This document shows, piece after piece, positions 17,035 through 25,204 of a stretch of DNA of 42,087 bases. The notes beneath the pieces are model-generated. The model saw nothing but the letters and a program-made list of their open reading frames with translations, had not been told where the DNA came from and did no database searches. The stretch is from Ruminococcus sp. (GTDB lineage Bacteria > Bacillota > Clostridia > Oscillospirales > Ruminococcaceae), in assembly GCA_021199375.1 (NCBI GenBank), contig JAJQIB010000038.1:1-42087 (forward strand), given 5' to 3'. The position numbers and the translations under genes were made by a program. Position 1 is the stretch's first letter; each line of letters opens with the position of its first letter.

Positions 17035-17586
17035 ATGTTAGCAGAGCTTTGCAGAATACCAAGCAATACGGTGGCTCATTTCAAGACGATAACACGTCAT
17101 AGACATATGGTTATACACCATTGTGCAAGGGCAGGCATACCTATTCAGGGACTTTTTCACGACCTCTCTAAATATATGCCATCTGAATTTATTCATGGCG
17201 TAATGCACTATCAAGGCACACGCTCGCCGAACGAGGGAGAGCGTGAGGCATATGGTTTTTCATATGCGTGGATGCACCATAAGGGAAGAAACCGTCATCA
17301 TTTTGAGTACTGGACAGATTATGATCCCAAAACAAGGCTTATGAGTCCCGTTAAAATGCCGCTTAGGTATGTGAAGGAAATGTTTTGTGACAGAGTGGCG
17401 GCAAGTAAAATCTACAACGGAGAAGGCTATACCGATCACGATGCACTTGACTACTTTTTAAAGGCAAAGGGCAGAAGGGTGATTCATCCTGAAACCAGTG
17501 ACCTGCTCGAAAAGCTGCTCAGAATGCTTGCGGTAAAGGGCGAGGATTATACCTTTGCATATATACGCAGACTTAGAAAATACTGA
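17035..17586 (+). CDS. DUF5662 family protein
   Basis: A 183-residue protein with many conserved histidines. FKTITRHRHMVIHHC is near the start, FHDLSKYMPSEF gives an HD-like pair, and WMHHKGRNRHHFEYW follows. The pattern suggests a metal-dependent HD-type hydrolase fold and matches what I recall as DUF5662, of unknown function. ATG at 17035 has AGGGTGA 5 bases upstream. The open frame can be extended to 17002, but that overlaps the preceding gene and lacks a ribosome site. It starts 10 bases after the beta-helix gene and is probably co-transcribed with it. Confidence 0.75.
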   Translation: MLAELCRIPSNTVAHFKTITRHRHMVIHHCARAGIPIQGLFHDLSKYMPSEFIHGVMHYQGTRSPNEGEREAYGFSYAWMHHKGRNRHHFEYWTDYDPKTRLMSPVKMPLRYVKEMFCDRVAASKIYNGEGYTDHDALDYFLKAKGRRVIHPETSDLLEKLLRMLAVKGEDYTFAYIRRLRKY

Positions 17587-17608
17587 TTTTTTTATGGAGT
17601 GAACAAAA

Positions 17609-18283
17609 TTGAAGGGATACAGAATAACATTTATCCGTCATGGCTCAACTCAGGGCAATATTGACGGAAAGTATATAGGAGTGACAGATCTGCCGCTAAG
17701 CGAGCAGGGAGCGGATGAGATGTATCGTGCAGCAGAGCTTGCTGACTACCCGTCTTTTCAGAAAATTTATATTTCACCGCTAAAGAGGTGTTTACAGAGT
17801 GCATACATTTTGTCGCCTAACAGTCCTATGGTCGAGCTTAACGAGCTTAAGGAAATGAATTTCGGCAGGTTTGAGGGGAAGACCCCCGCTGAGCTTCAGA
17901 ATGATGAGGACTACAAAAAATTTCTTGAGGGCGGACTTGACAATCCTGCTCCGGGCGGCGAATCTGCAAGAGAGGTTATGACACGCTGCTTCGAGGCGAT
18001 TACGCTTATTATCGGCGATATGATGGAGGAAGGCTTAACTAACTGTGCCGTCATCACTCATAGCGGAATTATTATGAATATGATGGGCGGATTTGGAGTG
18101 CCTAAGCAGGAGCCAATAAAATACGCCTGCGGATTTGGTGAGGGATTTGAGGTTCTGGTTTCCGCCTCAATGTGGCAAAGATCTGGAGCCTTCGAGATAG
18201 TAGATACCTTTCCGCCAACACCACGAGAAGAGCGCACAGAGTATTTTATAAACCTCGACAGCGATGAGAGTGAAGATAAATGA
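17609..18283 (+). CDS. Histidine phosphatase family protein (phosphoglycerate-mutase-like)
   Basis: A 224-residue protein with the catalytic FIRHGSTQGN (phospho-His near residue 10), the glutamate block ELNELKEMNFGRFEG and the second histidine in AVITHSGIIMNMM. These features define the branch that includes CobC-type alpha-ribazole phosphatase and broad-specificity phosphatases; the substrate is open. It starts with TTG, supported by GGAG 9 bases upstream. Its stop overlaps the ATG of the next gene (ATGA), which indicates coupled translation. Confidence 0.88.
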   Translation: MKGYRITFIRHGSTQGNIDGKYIGVTDLPLSEQGADEMYRAAELADYPSFQKIYISPLKRCLQSAYILSPNSPMVELNELKEMNFGRFEGKTPAELQNDEDYKKFLEGGLDNPAPGGESAREVMTRCFEAITLIIGDMMEEGLTNCAVITHSGIIMNMMGGFGVPKQEPIKYACGFGEGFEVLVSASMWQRSGAFEIVDTFPPTPREERTEYFINLDSDESEDK

Positions 18284-19155
18284 GCAATAAAGAGATTAAA
18301 CGAAGATCAATTGCAGCAATTAAGGGTAATGTAGCGCCGGCAGCCGTGTCAATTCTAAGCATAATGCTGGTGTTTGTCCTAATTATACTTATAGAGTCGT
18401 TTACTTATATAATAGCAAGGCTTTCAGGTATCAATTATCAGCCCTTTGAAATAAGCTTTTATCGAAATTCTCATGCGGCTCTTATCTTTTTAGCTGTGAG
18501 AATTCTGCTTTATTATATTGCTTTTGCCGCAGCTTTCTATGTGGCAAGGCGAACATTTATAAACTTCACCGACAGCATCGAGGGAACCGAGAGATTTTCA
18601 ACATCACATTTAAGAAAGACCATGCTTCCGGGTGTAAAGTGCAGTCTGTGCCTTACAGGACTAAAGCTTTTGGTGCTGTCGCCGATTTCGGTCGGGCTTT
18701 ATGGCATGTACTATTTTGTGATGCAAAGCAGAGTGGGCGACATTACTATTTTTGGAATGGTGCTTTTTATGCTCTCGCTCGGATTTTCTATAGTTTGGTT
18801 TTGCGTTTGCTTGCATTATTATGTGTCGCTTTCGATGGTCAATTACATAGTAGCACTAAATCCGAGAACCAACTTTTTTGACGCCTGCGACCTTTCGGTA
18901 AAGCTTATGGAGGGCTGCTTTTTTAGAATTCTCAGCTTTTGCATTTCAATGCTGCCATACCTGGCTTCACTTGTATTCGTTTATCCAATTTTGATTGTAG
19001 CTCCCTGCAGTATGGAATGCAGACTGATTCTGGCTAAGGATATTATGGGAGACTATTGGCAGGATAAGCTTCCTGCTATGGCAAGACGCTGGGAAAAGCA
19101 GCAGGCAAGGCTGTCCGATTCATCAGATTTTGTAGATGCTATTAGCATAGGGTAA
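18280..19155 (+). CDS. Polytopic membrane protein (DUF975-like)
   Basis: A 291-residue integral membrane protein with about six hydrophobic segments. It opens with a basic, amphipathic RRSIAAIKGNVAPAAVSIL, a pattern I associate with DUF975-type proteins, whose role is unknown. The assignment is tentative. The start codon overlaps the stop of the histidine phosphatase gene, and a DUF368 gene follows after 35 bases, so it sits in a run of envelope-related genes. Confidence 0.65.
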   Translation: MSNKEIKRRSIAAIKGNVAPAAVSILSIMLVFVLIILIESFTYIIARLSGINYQPFEISFYRNSHAALIFLAVRILLYYIAFAAAFYVARRTFINFTDSIEGTERFSTSHLRKTMLPGVKCSLCLTGLKLLVLSPISVGLYGMYYFVMQSRVGDITIFGMVLFMLSLGFSIVWFCVCLHYYVSLSMVNYIVALNPRTNFFDACDLSVKLMEGCFFRILSFCISMLPYLASLVFVYPILIVAPCSMECRLILAKDIMGDYWQDKLPAMARRWEKQQARLSDSSDFVDAISIG

Positions 19156-19190
19156 TCGATTAAACAAAGTAAGGATTGAGGTAAATATTT

Positions 19191-20081
19191 ATGCTGCTTC
19201 TTAATATGTTCAGAGGCTTTTGTATGGCTCTTGCGGACAGCGTTCCGGGAGTTTCAGGAGGAACAATTGCATTTTTGCTTGGCTTTTATGATAAGTTTAT
19301 CGGCTCGCTAAACGACCTCGTTTCGGGCAATGGTGAGCAGCGCAAAAAGGCGGTTATTTTTCTAATAAAATGGGGAATAGGCTGGGTTATAGGCTTTGCA
19401 GCATCGGCACTTGTGCTGACTAGCCTATTTGAAAGTCACATTTACATAATGAGCTCGTTCTTTTTCGGACTTACCTTCTTCGCAATTTTTGTAGTAGCAA
19501 GAGAGGAATGGGAAAGCCTTAAGGGTAAGTATTACAATCTTGCCTTTTGGCTGATAGGAGCAGCAATAGTCATCGGCATTTCGGTCGCAAGCTCACATCT
19601 GGGTGAATCAAAGTCGTTTGATAATATCACCGTTGGACTTGTAATCTACACCTTTATAGCCGCAATGCTTGCGATTTCAGCAATGGTTCTTCCCGGAATT
19701 TCGGGTTCTACACTGCTTTTGTGCTTTGGTATCTACATTCCTGTTATGACCTCAATAAAGGAGCTTTTACATCTTAACTTTAAATATCTGCCAATGATTA
19801 TAGTGTTCGGACTTGGAGTAATCACAGGTGTAATACTTATAATAAAGTCTGTCAAAAGATGTCTTGAAAAGCATCGCTCTCAGACCATCTATACAGTGCT
19901 GGGGCTCATGACCGGTTCGCTTTACGCTATACTTCAAGGTCCTACCACACTAGATGACCCTAAGCCTGCCGTAACGCTAAGCAGCTTCAGTATAATAGCA
20001 TTTATCTGCGGAGGACTTGTACTCATCGTGCTGGAGCTGTTAAGATTTGTCATGGAAAAGCATGCAGTCGAGGAGGACTAG
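19191..20081 (+). CDS. popT: DUF368 family membrane protein, probable polyprenyl-phosphate translocase
   Basis: A 296-residue protein with about eight hydrophobic segments. Its N-terminal signature is MFRGFCMALADSVPGVSGGT, repeated in related form in the second half as AISAMVLPGISGS. This internal duplication is typical of DUF368. Members (PopT) have been shown to return undecaprenyl phosphate across the membrane, recycling the lipid carrier of peptidoglycan and wall polymers. GAGG lies about 9 bases before the ATG. The gene symbol is by family analogy. Confidence 0.85.
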   Translation: MLLLNMFRGFCMALADSVPGVSGGTIAFLLGFYDKFIGSLNDLVSGNGEQRKKAVIFLIKWGIGWVIGFAASALVLTSLFESHIYIMSSFFFGLTFFAIFVVAREEWESLKGKYYNLAFWLIGAAIVIGISVASSHLGESKSFDNITVGLVIYTFIAAMLAISAMVLPGISGSTLLLCFGIYIPVMTSIKELLHLNFKYLPMIIVFGLGVITGVILIIKSVKRCLEKHRSQTIYTVLGLMTGSLYAILQGPTTLDDPKPAVTLSSFSIIAFICGGLVLIVLELLRFVMEKHAVEED

Positions 20082-20153
20082 AAAATTAGCAGTAATTAGG
20101 CTTTTTTGACTAGATTATTCATAATTCTTTTAAAAAATACAATATTTTGTGCG

Positions 20154-20182
20154 TTGACAAAAGAAAAGAATGGTGGTATAAT
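20154..20182 (+). promoter_or_regulatory. Promoter of the ATP-grasp operon
   Basis: Perfect TTGACA (20154-20159) and TATAAT (20177-20182), 17-bp spacer. The leader from here to the ATG is about 125 nt. Confidence 0.88.
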
Positions 20183-20215
20183 TTAATTATTGAAAGACTA
20201 ATATTTATTTTCGGC

Positions 20216-20267
20216 AAGGACGCTTGATTTGAGTATCTCGCAAGAGGTTTTCAAATTAGGCGTCCTT
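20216..20267 (+). promoter_or_regulatory. Long GNRA-capped hairpin in the ATP-grasp operon leader
   Basis: Arms 20216-20239 and 20244-20267 pair over 24 positions with one T-T mismatch and a few G-T pairs, closed by the tetraloop GCAA (20240-20243). The sequence after it (TAGTTGTTTT) is a poor T run, so it is at best a weak terminator. An attenuator, an RNase III site, a protein-binding site or an mRNA-stability element are all possible. Confidence 0.65.
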
Positions 20268-20313
20268 TAGTTGTTTTAGGCTTCAAAATCTATATTGAAA
20301 GAGGGATAATTTC

Positions 20314-21633
20314 ATGAATACTACGCCTGTTGCTAATGCTCGTGAAATTAACAGTCTGATGGCTCGCTATGGTGTTAAGTTTGGCATTTACAAAAATGGC
20401 ACCTTTAAAGAGCAGCTGTTTCCGTTTGATGCAATACCCCGTATCATTAAGCATGAGGATTTTCAAAAAATTGAAAAGGGACTTATTCAGCGTGTAGATG
20501 CACTTAATATGTTTCTTTACGACATCTATCACGACAAGAAAATCGTGAAGGACGGCGTGGTTCCCGAGGATTTCATCTATATGTCCAAAAACTATATGCC
20601 TGAATGCGAGGGTATAGATCCTTCAAAGAAAATCTATAGCCATATTTCGGGTATAGATTTAGTCGAGGGCAAGGATGATGAGTGGTACATTCTTGAGGAT
20701 AACCTAAGAATCCCGTCTGGCGCAAGCTATCCGTTAATTGCCAGAGAGCTTACACGAATCGCTTCGCCTAAGACATTTGAGCAAAACAACATTGTCGATA
20801 ACCGTAACTATGCACAAATGCTTAGAGAGGCAATGGATTACTGTAATTGCGGCGGAATAAACGCAATTTTAACTCCGGGACGCTATAATGCCGCGTATTT
20901 TGAGCATAGCTATCTTGCCGAAAGAACAGGAGCAGCACTTGTTCAGTCGCATGAGCTCTTTATCGAGAACAACATTCTCTATCACCGTGATTATTCGGGA
21001 AAGAAAAACCGTGTAGGTGCGCTTTATCGCCGAATTTCAGATGAATACCTAGATCCGCTGAGCTTTAATCCTGAATCGCTGATAGGAATTCCCGGACTTA
21101 TGGACACCTATCGAGCAGGAAATCTAGCTATCATAAACGCTCCTGGAAACGGTGTAGCAGATGACAAGGGCGCATATTACTTTGTTCCTAAGATGATAAA
21201 GTATTATCTAAACGAGGAGCCGATATTAAATAACGCACCAACCTATCTGCCATTTTATCCTGACGACCAAAAGTATGTGCTTGAAAATATTCGTAAGCTA
21301 GTCATTAAGGATGTTGCAGAGGCAGGCGGATATGGCGTTATGTTTGGCGCAGATCTAAGCGAGGAGCGACTTGAGGAGATGATTCACCTCATCAAGACCG
21401 AGCCAAGACGCTGGATTGCTCAGGAGATTATCGACTTCAAGGATCTGCCAATCCTAGAGGAGGACGGCACTCAGATTATGCGAAAGGCTGATTTGAGAGC
21501 GTTTGTAATAGCAGGAGAAACCACAAAGGTTTGGGCGTCAGGACTTACACGCTTTTCACGAAATCCCGACTCGTTCGTGGTAAATTCTTCGCAGGGAGGA
21601 GGTTTCAAGGACACATGGGTATTATCTCGGTAG
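20314..21633 (+). CDS. Circularly permuted ATP-grasp protein (amide/peptide ligase-like)
   Basis: A 439-residue protein of the circularly permuted ATP-grasp family (formerly DUF404/DUF407). Recognisable blocks are RVDALNMFLYDIYHDKKIV, WYILEDNLRIPSGASY, and the closing SSQGGGFKDTWVLSR. Intact acidic and basic residues suggest a working ATP-dependent ligase, which would activate a carboxylate and join it to an amine. Substrates are unknown. In other bacteria these genes sit with alpha-E and transglutaminase genes and were predicted to make or attach small peptides; here the same partners follow. The 3' end overlaps the alpha-E gene by 19 bases. Transcription starts at the promoter at 20154-20182. 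Confidence 0.88.
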   Translation: MNTTPVANAREINSLMARYGVKFGIYKNGTFKEQLFPFDAIPRIIKHEDFQKIEKGLIQRVDALNMFLYDIYHDKKIVKDGVVPEDFIYMSKNYMPECEGIDPSKKIYSHISGIDLVEGKDDEWYILEDNLRIPSGASYPLIARELTRIASPKTFEQNNIVDNRNYAQMLREAMDYCNCGGINAILTPGRYNAAYFEHSYLAERTGAALVQSHELFIENNILYHRDYSGKKNRVGALYRRISDEYLDPLSFNPESLIGIPGLMDTYRAGNLAIINAPGNGVADDKGAYYFVPKMIKYYLNEEPILNNAPTYLPFYPDDQKYVLENIRKLVIKDVAEAGGYGVMFGADLSEERLEEMIHLIKTEPRRWIAQEIIDFKDLPILEEDGTQIMRKADLRAFVIAGETTKVWASGLTRFSRNPDSFVVNSSQGGGFKDTWVLSR

Positions 21634-22319
21634 AGCATAGCTCCTGCCTATTTTGGCTTGGCAGGTACTTAGAAAGAACCTTCACAATGCAGAAGGCGAC
21701 GCTTAGCGTTTATGATAAGTGCATTGATAACGATGTAAGAGCAAGAAGGGATTTCCTAGAAAAGCTTTTCATCGAGGATAAATGGGGAGCTGAGCATGCT
21801 AACGATTGCTTCCAGGATCTTCTGTTTGATATTGACAATCCACATTCTGTACGTTTTAGTCTTGAAAGGGCATACGACAATGGTATTGTTTTGCGTGAGG
21901 AGATAAGCACAGAAGCACTCTCACAGATTCAGCTTGCAATGGATGTTGTTGATAGAGGAGCGAGATCTATACATTCAGCAGCGTATTCACTGCTCGGACT
22001 TGAGGATAGGCTTTTCGCCTTTTGGGGATGTATCTCTGACTACGTTTACGATAACGAGGTGCTAAATCTTATAAGATGCGGCAAGAGCATTGAGCGTCTT
22101 GATATGTACATAAGGCTCGAATACTCGGCAACTGACCTAAAGCGTGAGTTTGACCGACTTTGTGAGGAGCTTAGAAACTTTCCACAGGGAACGCCCTATC
22201 GCTACAACACAAAACAGCTTTCTGTTTTGGTCGAAAGCTTCGACTTAGGACTTGAATACACCGAGCGCAAAGAGGAATGTCTTGTAGCCCTCGGCAAGAT
22301 TTTTGAGCCAAACGGTTAA
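21615..22319 (+). CDS. Alpha-E domain protein (DUF403)
   Basis: A 234-residue, mainly alpha-helical protein. SCLFWLGRYLERTFTM near the start is the hallmark of the alpha-E family (usually LYWLGRYLERAE). Function is unproven, but it is nearly always encoded beside the permuted ATP-grasp. It is shorter than the roughly 310 residues I expect for the family. ATG at 21615 fits the family start. GGGAGGAGG lies 12 bases upstream and AAGGA 3-4 bases upstream, both off the ideal distance. It overlaps the ATP-grasp stop by 19 bases, suggesting coupled translation. Confidence 0.85.
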   Translation: MGIISVEHSSCLFWLGRYLERTFTMQKATLSVYDKCIDNDVRARRDFLEKLFIEDKWGAEHANDCFQDLLFDIDNPHSVRFSLERAYDNGIVLREEISTEALSQIQLAMDVVDRGARSIHSAAYSLLGLEDRLFAFWGCISDYVYDNEVLNLIRCGKSIERLDMYIRLEYSATDLKREFDRLCEELRNFPQGTPYRYNTKQLSVLVESFDLGLEYTERKEECLVALGKIFEPNG

Positions 22320-22352
22320 ATAAATAGATAGGATTAAACTTTTACAAATTTT

Positions 22353-22388
22353 ACCTGCGCTGTGAAATCCAATTTGCAGCGCTAAGGT
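22353..22388 (+). promoter_or_regulatory. Hairpin between the alpha-E and transglutaminase genes
   Basis: ACCT-GCGCTG (22353-22362) pairs with CAGCGC (22377-22382) and AGGT (22385-22388), with a two-base bulge. A second, smaller pairing GTCAT/ATGAC follows before the ribosome site. No T run follows, so it may be an mRNA processing or stability element inside the operon. Confidence 0.4.
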
Positions 22389-22427
22389 CGTCATTAAACA
22401 CGCTTTGATGACAAGAATGGAGGTAAT

Positions 22428-23195
22428 ATGAAGCGAGTACGTTTTGAATATATAACCTCGCTAAAGCTCTCTAGCCCCGTGACGGGACACTACTTTTCAA
22501 TCCGCTGTATTCCCCAGTCTACGACGCGACAAAGGATAGAGTCGCTTGATTTCACGCTTTATCCGCAGACACCTACATGGAAAAATGTGGACGGTTTTGG
22601 CAACGAGATTATTTCGGGAAGCTACACCTTTCCGCATCTTAATTTTGTCTTTGCAATTTGTGGAACAGCTCTAACCGACTGCACAGCGATTGATAAGACG
22701 GGTATGCTTGATTGCTACCGCTATCCATCGAAGCTTACAGAACCAGGAGGCGAGATCAGAGCCTTTTACAACGCTATTAAAGAAGACCTTGGCAAACGCC
22801 CTTATGAGCGCTCTATGACTGCAATGGAGCGATTGTACGATGTTTTTGAGTATAAGCAGGGTATTACAAACGTCAAGACTACAGCAGAGCAGGCTTTTAC
22901 ACAAAGGTGTGGTGTTTGTCAGGATTATGCTCATATACTTTTGTCGATTCTAAGGCTCGATGGTATACCCTGTAGGTATGCAGCCGGACTTTTTGCCGGA
23001 GAAGGCGAAACTCATGGCTGGATTGAAATTTATGATGGCGGATGGATAGGAATCGACCCTACTAATTGTCATAGGGTAAATGATGAGTACATCAGAATTT
23101 CGCATGGGCGAGATTTTGCCGACAGTGCAATAGATCGAGGAGTTATCTATGGTGGAGGCTATCAGACACAGACAGTCTCAGGATTTTTGGTATAG
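22428..23195 (+). CDS. Transglutaminase-like cysteine protease/ligase
   Basis: A 255-residue protein. An N-terminal beta-rich domain of the bacterial transglutaminase N-terminal type covers about residues 1-110. The papain-like transglutaminase core follows, with an intact triad: Cys in RCGVCQDYAH, His in ETHGWIEIY and Asp in GIDPTNCHRV. Such proteins cleave or form amide bonds. In ATP-grasp/alpha-E operons they are thought to process or transfer the peptide made by the ligase. GGAGG stands 5 bases before the ATG. It is the third gene of the operon, separated from alpha-E by about 108 bases containing a hairpin. Confidence 0.88.
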   Translation: MKRVRFEYITSLKLSSPVTGHYFSIRCIPQSTTRQRIESLDFTLYPQTPTWKNVDGFGNEIISGSYTFPHLNFVFAICGTALTDCTAIDKTGMLDCYRYPSKLTEPGGEIRAFYNAIKEDLGKRPYERSMTAMERLYDVFEYKQGITNVKTTAEQAFTQRCGVCQDYAHILLSILRLDGIPCRYAAGLFAGEGETHGWIEIYDGGWIGIDPTNCHRVNDEYIRISHGRDFADSAIDRGVIYGGGYQTQTVSGFLV

Positions 23196-23222
23196 ATATA
23201 TTTATAAGAAAGGGATGGTTTT

Positions 23223-24155
23223 ATGGCACAGACTGTTGCCAAATTTGGGCTGCCTGTGGGTGAGGCGCTCAAAATCATGAAAAATCGCTGTCAGGGTGGC
23301 AGCTCAAGCAAGCGAGTGTGCATTGTCACAGGAACTCACGGAGATGAGCTTGAAGGACAATACATTTGCTGCGAGCTTGGAAAATACCTAAGAGAGAATG
23401 TGGACAGGCTTGACGGAATTGTCGATATCTATCCTGCACTTAATCCACTAGGAATTGATTCGATTATGAGAGGAATACCGGGATATGACCTCGATATGAA
23501 CCGAACCTTTCCCGGAACCGAGTACGGCACTATGCCCGAAATGGCGGCGCATGAGATACTAGAGGATATCAAGGGTGCAGATATTTGTATAGACATTCAC
23601 GCCAGCAATATCTTTTTGCGTGAGCTGCCTCAGATACGCATGAGCGTTCCTACTTCTCAAGATCTTCTCCCATACGCTAAAATGCTAAATGTTGATTTTA
23701 TCTGGGTGCATGAGTCAGCGACCGTGCTTGAGTCAACTCTTGCGCATAGCCTTAATACTCGTGGAGTAAAAACGCTTGTAGTTGAGATGGGCGTCGGCAT
23801 GAGAATCACCAAGGAGTACTGCCGCCAGCTTATGGATGGAATACTTAATATGCTTGTAAATCTTAATATGCTTAAGGATACTCAAGCGCCATCTGTTCGT
23901 GAACCGATAGTGTCGGTTGATGGCTCGGTGGGATTTGTAAATTCGCCCGCTGCGGGAATATTTGTGCCTGTCGCCGAGTTTGGCAGCAACCTTGAGGAGG
24001 GTGAGTACATCGGTGATGTGCTGGATCCCTTAAGTGGAACCGTTGCCGAAAAGGTTTTCGCTCCCTGCTCAGGACTGCTATTTACGCTGCGAGAATACCC
24101 CGTTGTTTACGGCGGATCGCTTATTGCAAGAATACTCAAGGAATCAAAGAATTAG
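23223..24155 (+). CDS. Succinylglutamate desuccinylase/aspartoacylase-family metalloprotein (M14-like), intact
   Basis: A 310-residue member of the AstE/AspA branch of M14 zinc carboxypeptidases. Zinc ligands are in place: His39 and Glu42 in GTHGDELEG and His126 in DIHAS. The catalytic glutamate candidate is Glu188 in VVEMGVG. A C-terminal beta-barrel domain (about 230-310) is typical of the family. It should cleave an amide bond next to a carboxylated small molecule or peptide end. As the fourth gene of the ATP-grasp operon it may trim or release the product. Its paralogue directly downstream has lost the metal ligands. Confidence 0.85.
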   Translation: MAQTVAKFGLPVGEALKIMKNRCQGGSSSKRVCIVTGTHGDELEGQYICCELGKYLRENVDRLDGIVDIYPALNPLGIDSIMRGIPGYDLDMNRTFPGTEYGTMPEMAAHEILEDIKGADICIDIHASNIFLRELPQIRMSVPTSQDLLPYAKMLNVDFIWVHESATVLESTLAHSLNTRGVKTLVVEMGVGMRITKEYCRQLMDGILNMLVNLNMLKDTQAPSVREPIVSVDGSVGFVNSPAAGIFVPVAEFGSNLEEGEYIGDVLDPLSGTVAEKVFAPCSGLLFTLREYPVVYGGSLIARILKESKN

Positions 24156-24168
24156 GGGGGAGAGCAGC

Positions 24169-25107
24169 ATGGAAGAAAAGATATTATTTTCACTTCAGTC
24201 GGTATATAGAGAGCCGTTAAATGTACGTGCATTCTGCTTTGGCGACTTAAACGAAAAGACGATTTGCATCATGGGCGCATTAAGAGGCAATGAGGTACAG
24301 CAGATGTATGTCTGCGCTAATCTTGTCAAAGTACTCAAAAGGCTTGAGGAAAAGGGCGCGATACAAAAGGGCAAGGGAATCATGGTTATTCCCTGTGCAA
24401 ATTATTATTCGATGAACATAAATAAGCGCTTTTGGCCGATGGACAACAGCGATATCAACCGAATGTTTCCCGGATACAATTTAGGCGAAACCACACAGCG
24501 TATAGCTGAGGGAATATTCAGCAGCGTTCAGGGCTTTGAGTACGCCGTTCAGCTTGCAAGCTTTTACCAGGCAGGAAGATTTTTAACTCACGTAAAGCAC
24601 ATGGTAACGCCCTTCACCGATTCAGACGGACTATCCGACTTTGGCTTGCCCTATGCGGTTGAGCGTGAGCCAAGACCCTACGACACCACGACACTAAACT
24701 ACAACTGGCAGTTATGGGATACTAAGGCTTATTCACTATTTACGCAATCAACCGAAGAGCTAGGCGACAAGGCAGCCTTTCAGGCGATTGAGGCTATACT
24801 TCGTTTCATGAAGAAGCGTGGGATTATATCCTATCCAATTCATCCCGGTCACATCACAACGCTCGTTAAGGAGTCCGAGATGATTCAGGTTCACTGTCCC
24901 TGTGGCGGACTTTGTAGAATAAAAACCGATATCGGCAATGTGGTTTATAAGGGACAGGTTATGGCAGAGATTTTAGATCCCTTCACCTGCGAGATACTTG
25001 CTGAGGTCAAAGCCCCTGAGGAGGCGGTGGTGTTCTTTGAAATTTCCACGCCGCTGATAGTCGAGGGAACGGTAATTTTTAAGCTGATTAAAAACAGCAC
25101 TCATTAA
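24169..25107 (+). CDS. Degenerate M14/AstE-like protein lacking zinc histidines
   Basis: A 312-residue paralogue of the preceding protein with the same layout, including the C-terminal beta-barrel. Where the partner has THGDE, this one has LRGNE (Arg39 in place of His39, Glu42 kept). Where the partner has DIHAS, it has VQLAS (Leu129 for His). A glutamate pair (196-197) remains near the catalytic position. It is therefore probably unable to bind zinc in the usual way; a regulatory subunit or a changed substrate site is inferred. I chose ATG at 24169, with AGGGGGGAGAG just before it, 13 bases after the partner's stop. The open frame extends upstream but only inside the previous gene. Confidence 0.8.
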   Translation: MEEKILFSLQSVYREPLNVRAFCFGDLNEKTICIMGALRGNEVQQMYVCANLVKVLKRLEEKGAIQKGKGIMVIPCANYYSMNINKRFWPMDNSDINRMFPGYNLGETTQRIAEGIFSSVQGFEYAVQLASFYQAGRFLTHVKHMVTPFTDSDGLSDFGLPYAVEREPRPYDTTTLNYNWQLWDTKAYSLFTQSTEELGDKAAFQAIEAILRFMKKRGIISYPIHPGHITTLVKESEMIQVHCPCGGLCRIKTDIGNVVYKGQVMAEILDPFTCEILAEVKAPEEAVVFFEISTPLIVEGTVIFKLIKNSTH

Positions 25108-25127
25108 AACAGCGTATGATAAGTAAA

Positions 25128-25164
25128 ACCGCCGTGTGCTTTTTGTACACACGGCGGTCTTTTT
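25128..25164. terminator. Bidirectional terminator between the ATP-grasp operon and adhE
   Basis: ACCGCCGTGTG (25128-25138) pairs with CACACGGCGGT (25148-25158), followed by CTTTTT. An A run on the other side lets it serve adhE, which converges from the minus strand. Confidence 0.9.
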
Positions 25165-25204
25165 ATTTGGAAGCCTTGATGTAATCTACATCAATCATGA
25201 AAGC

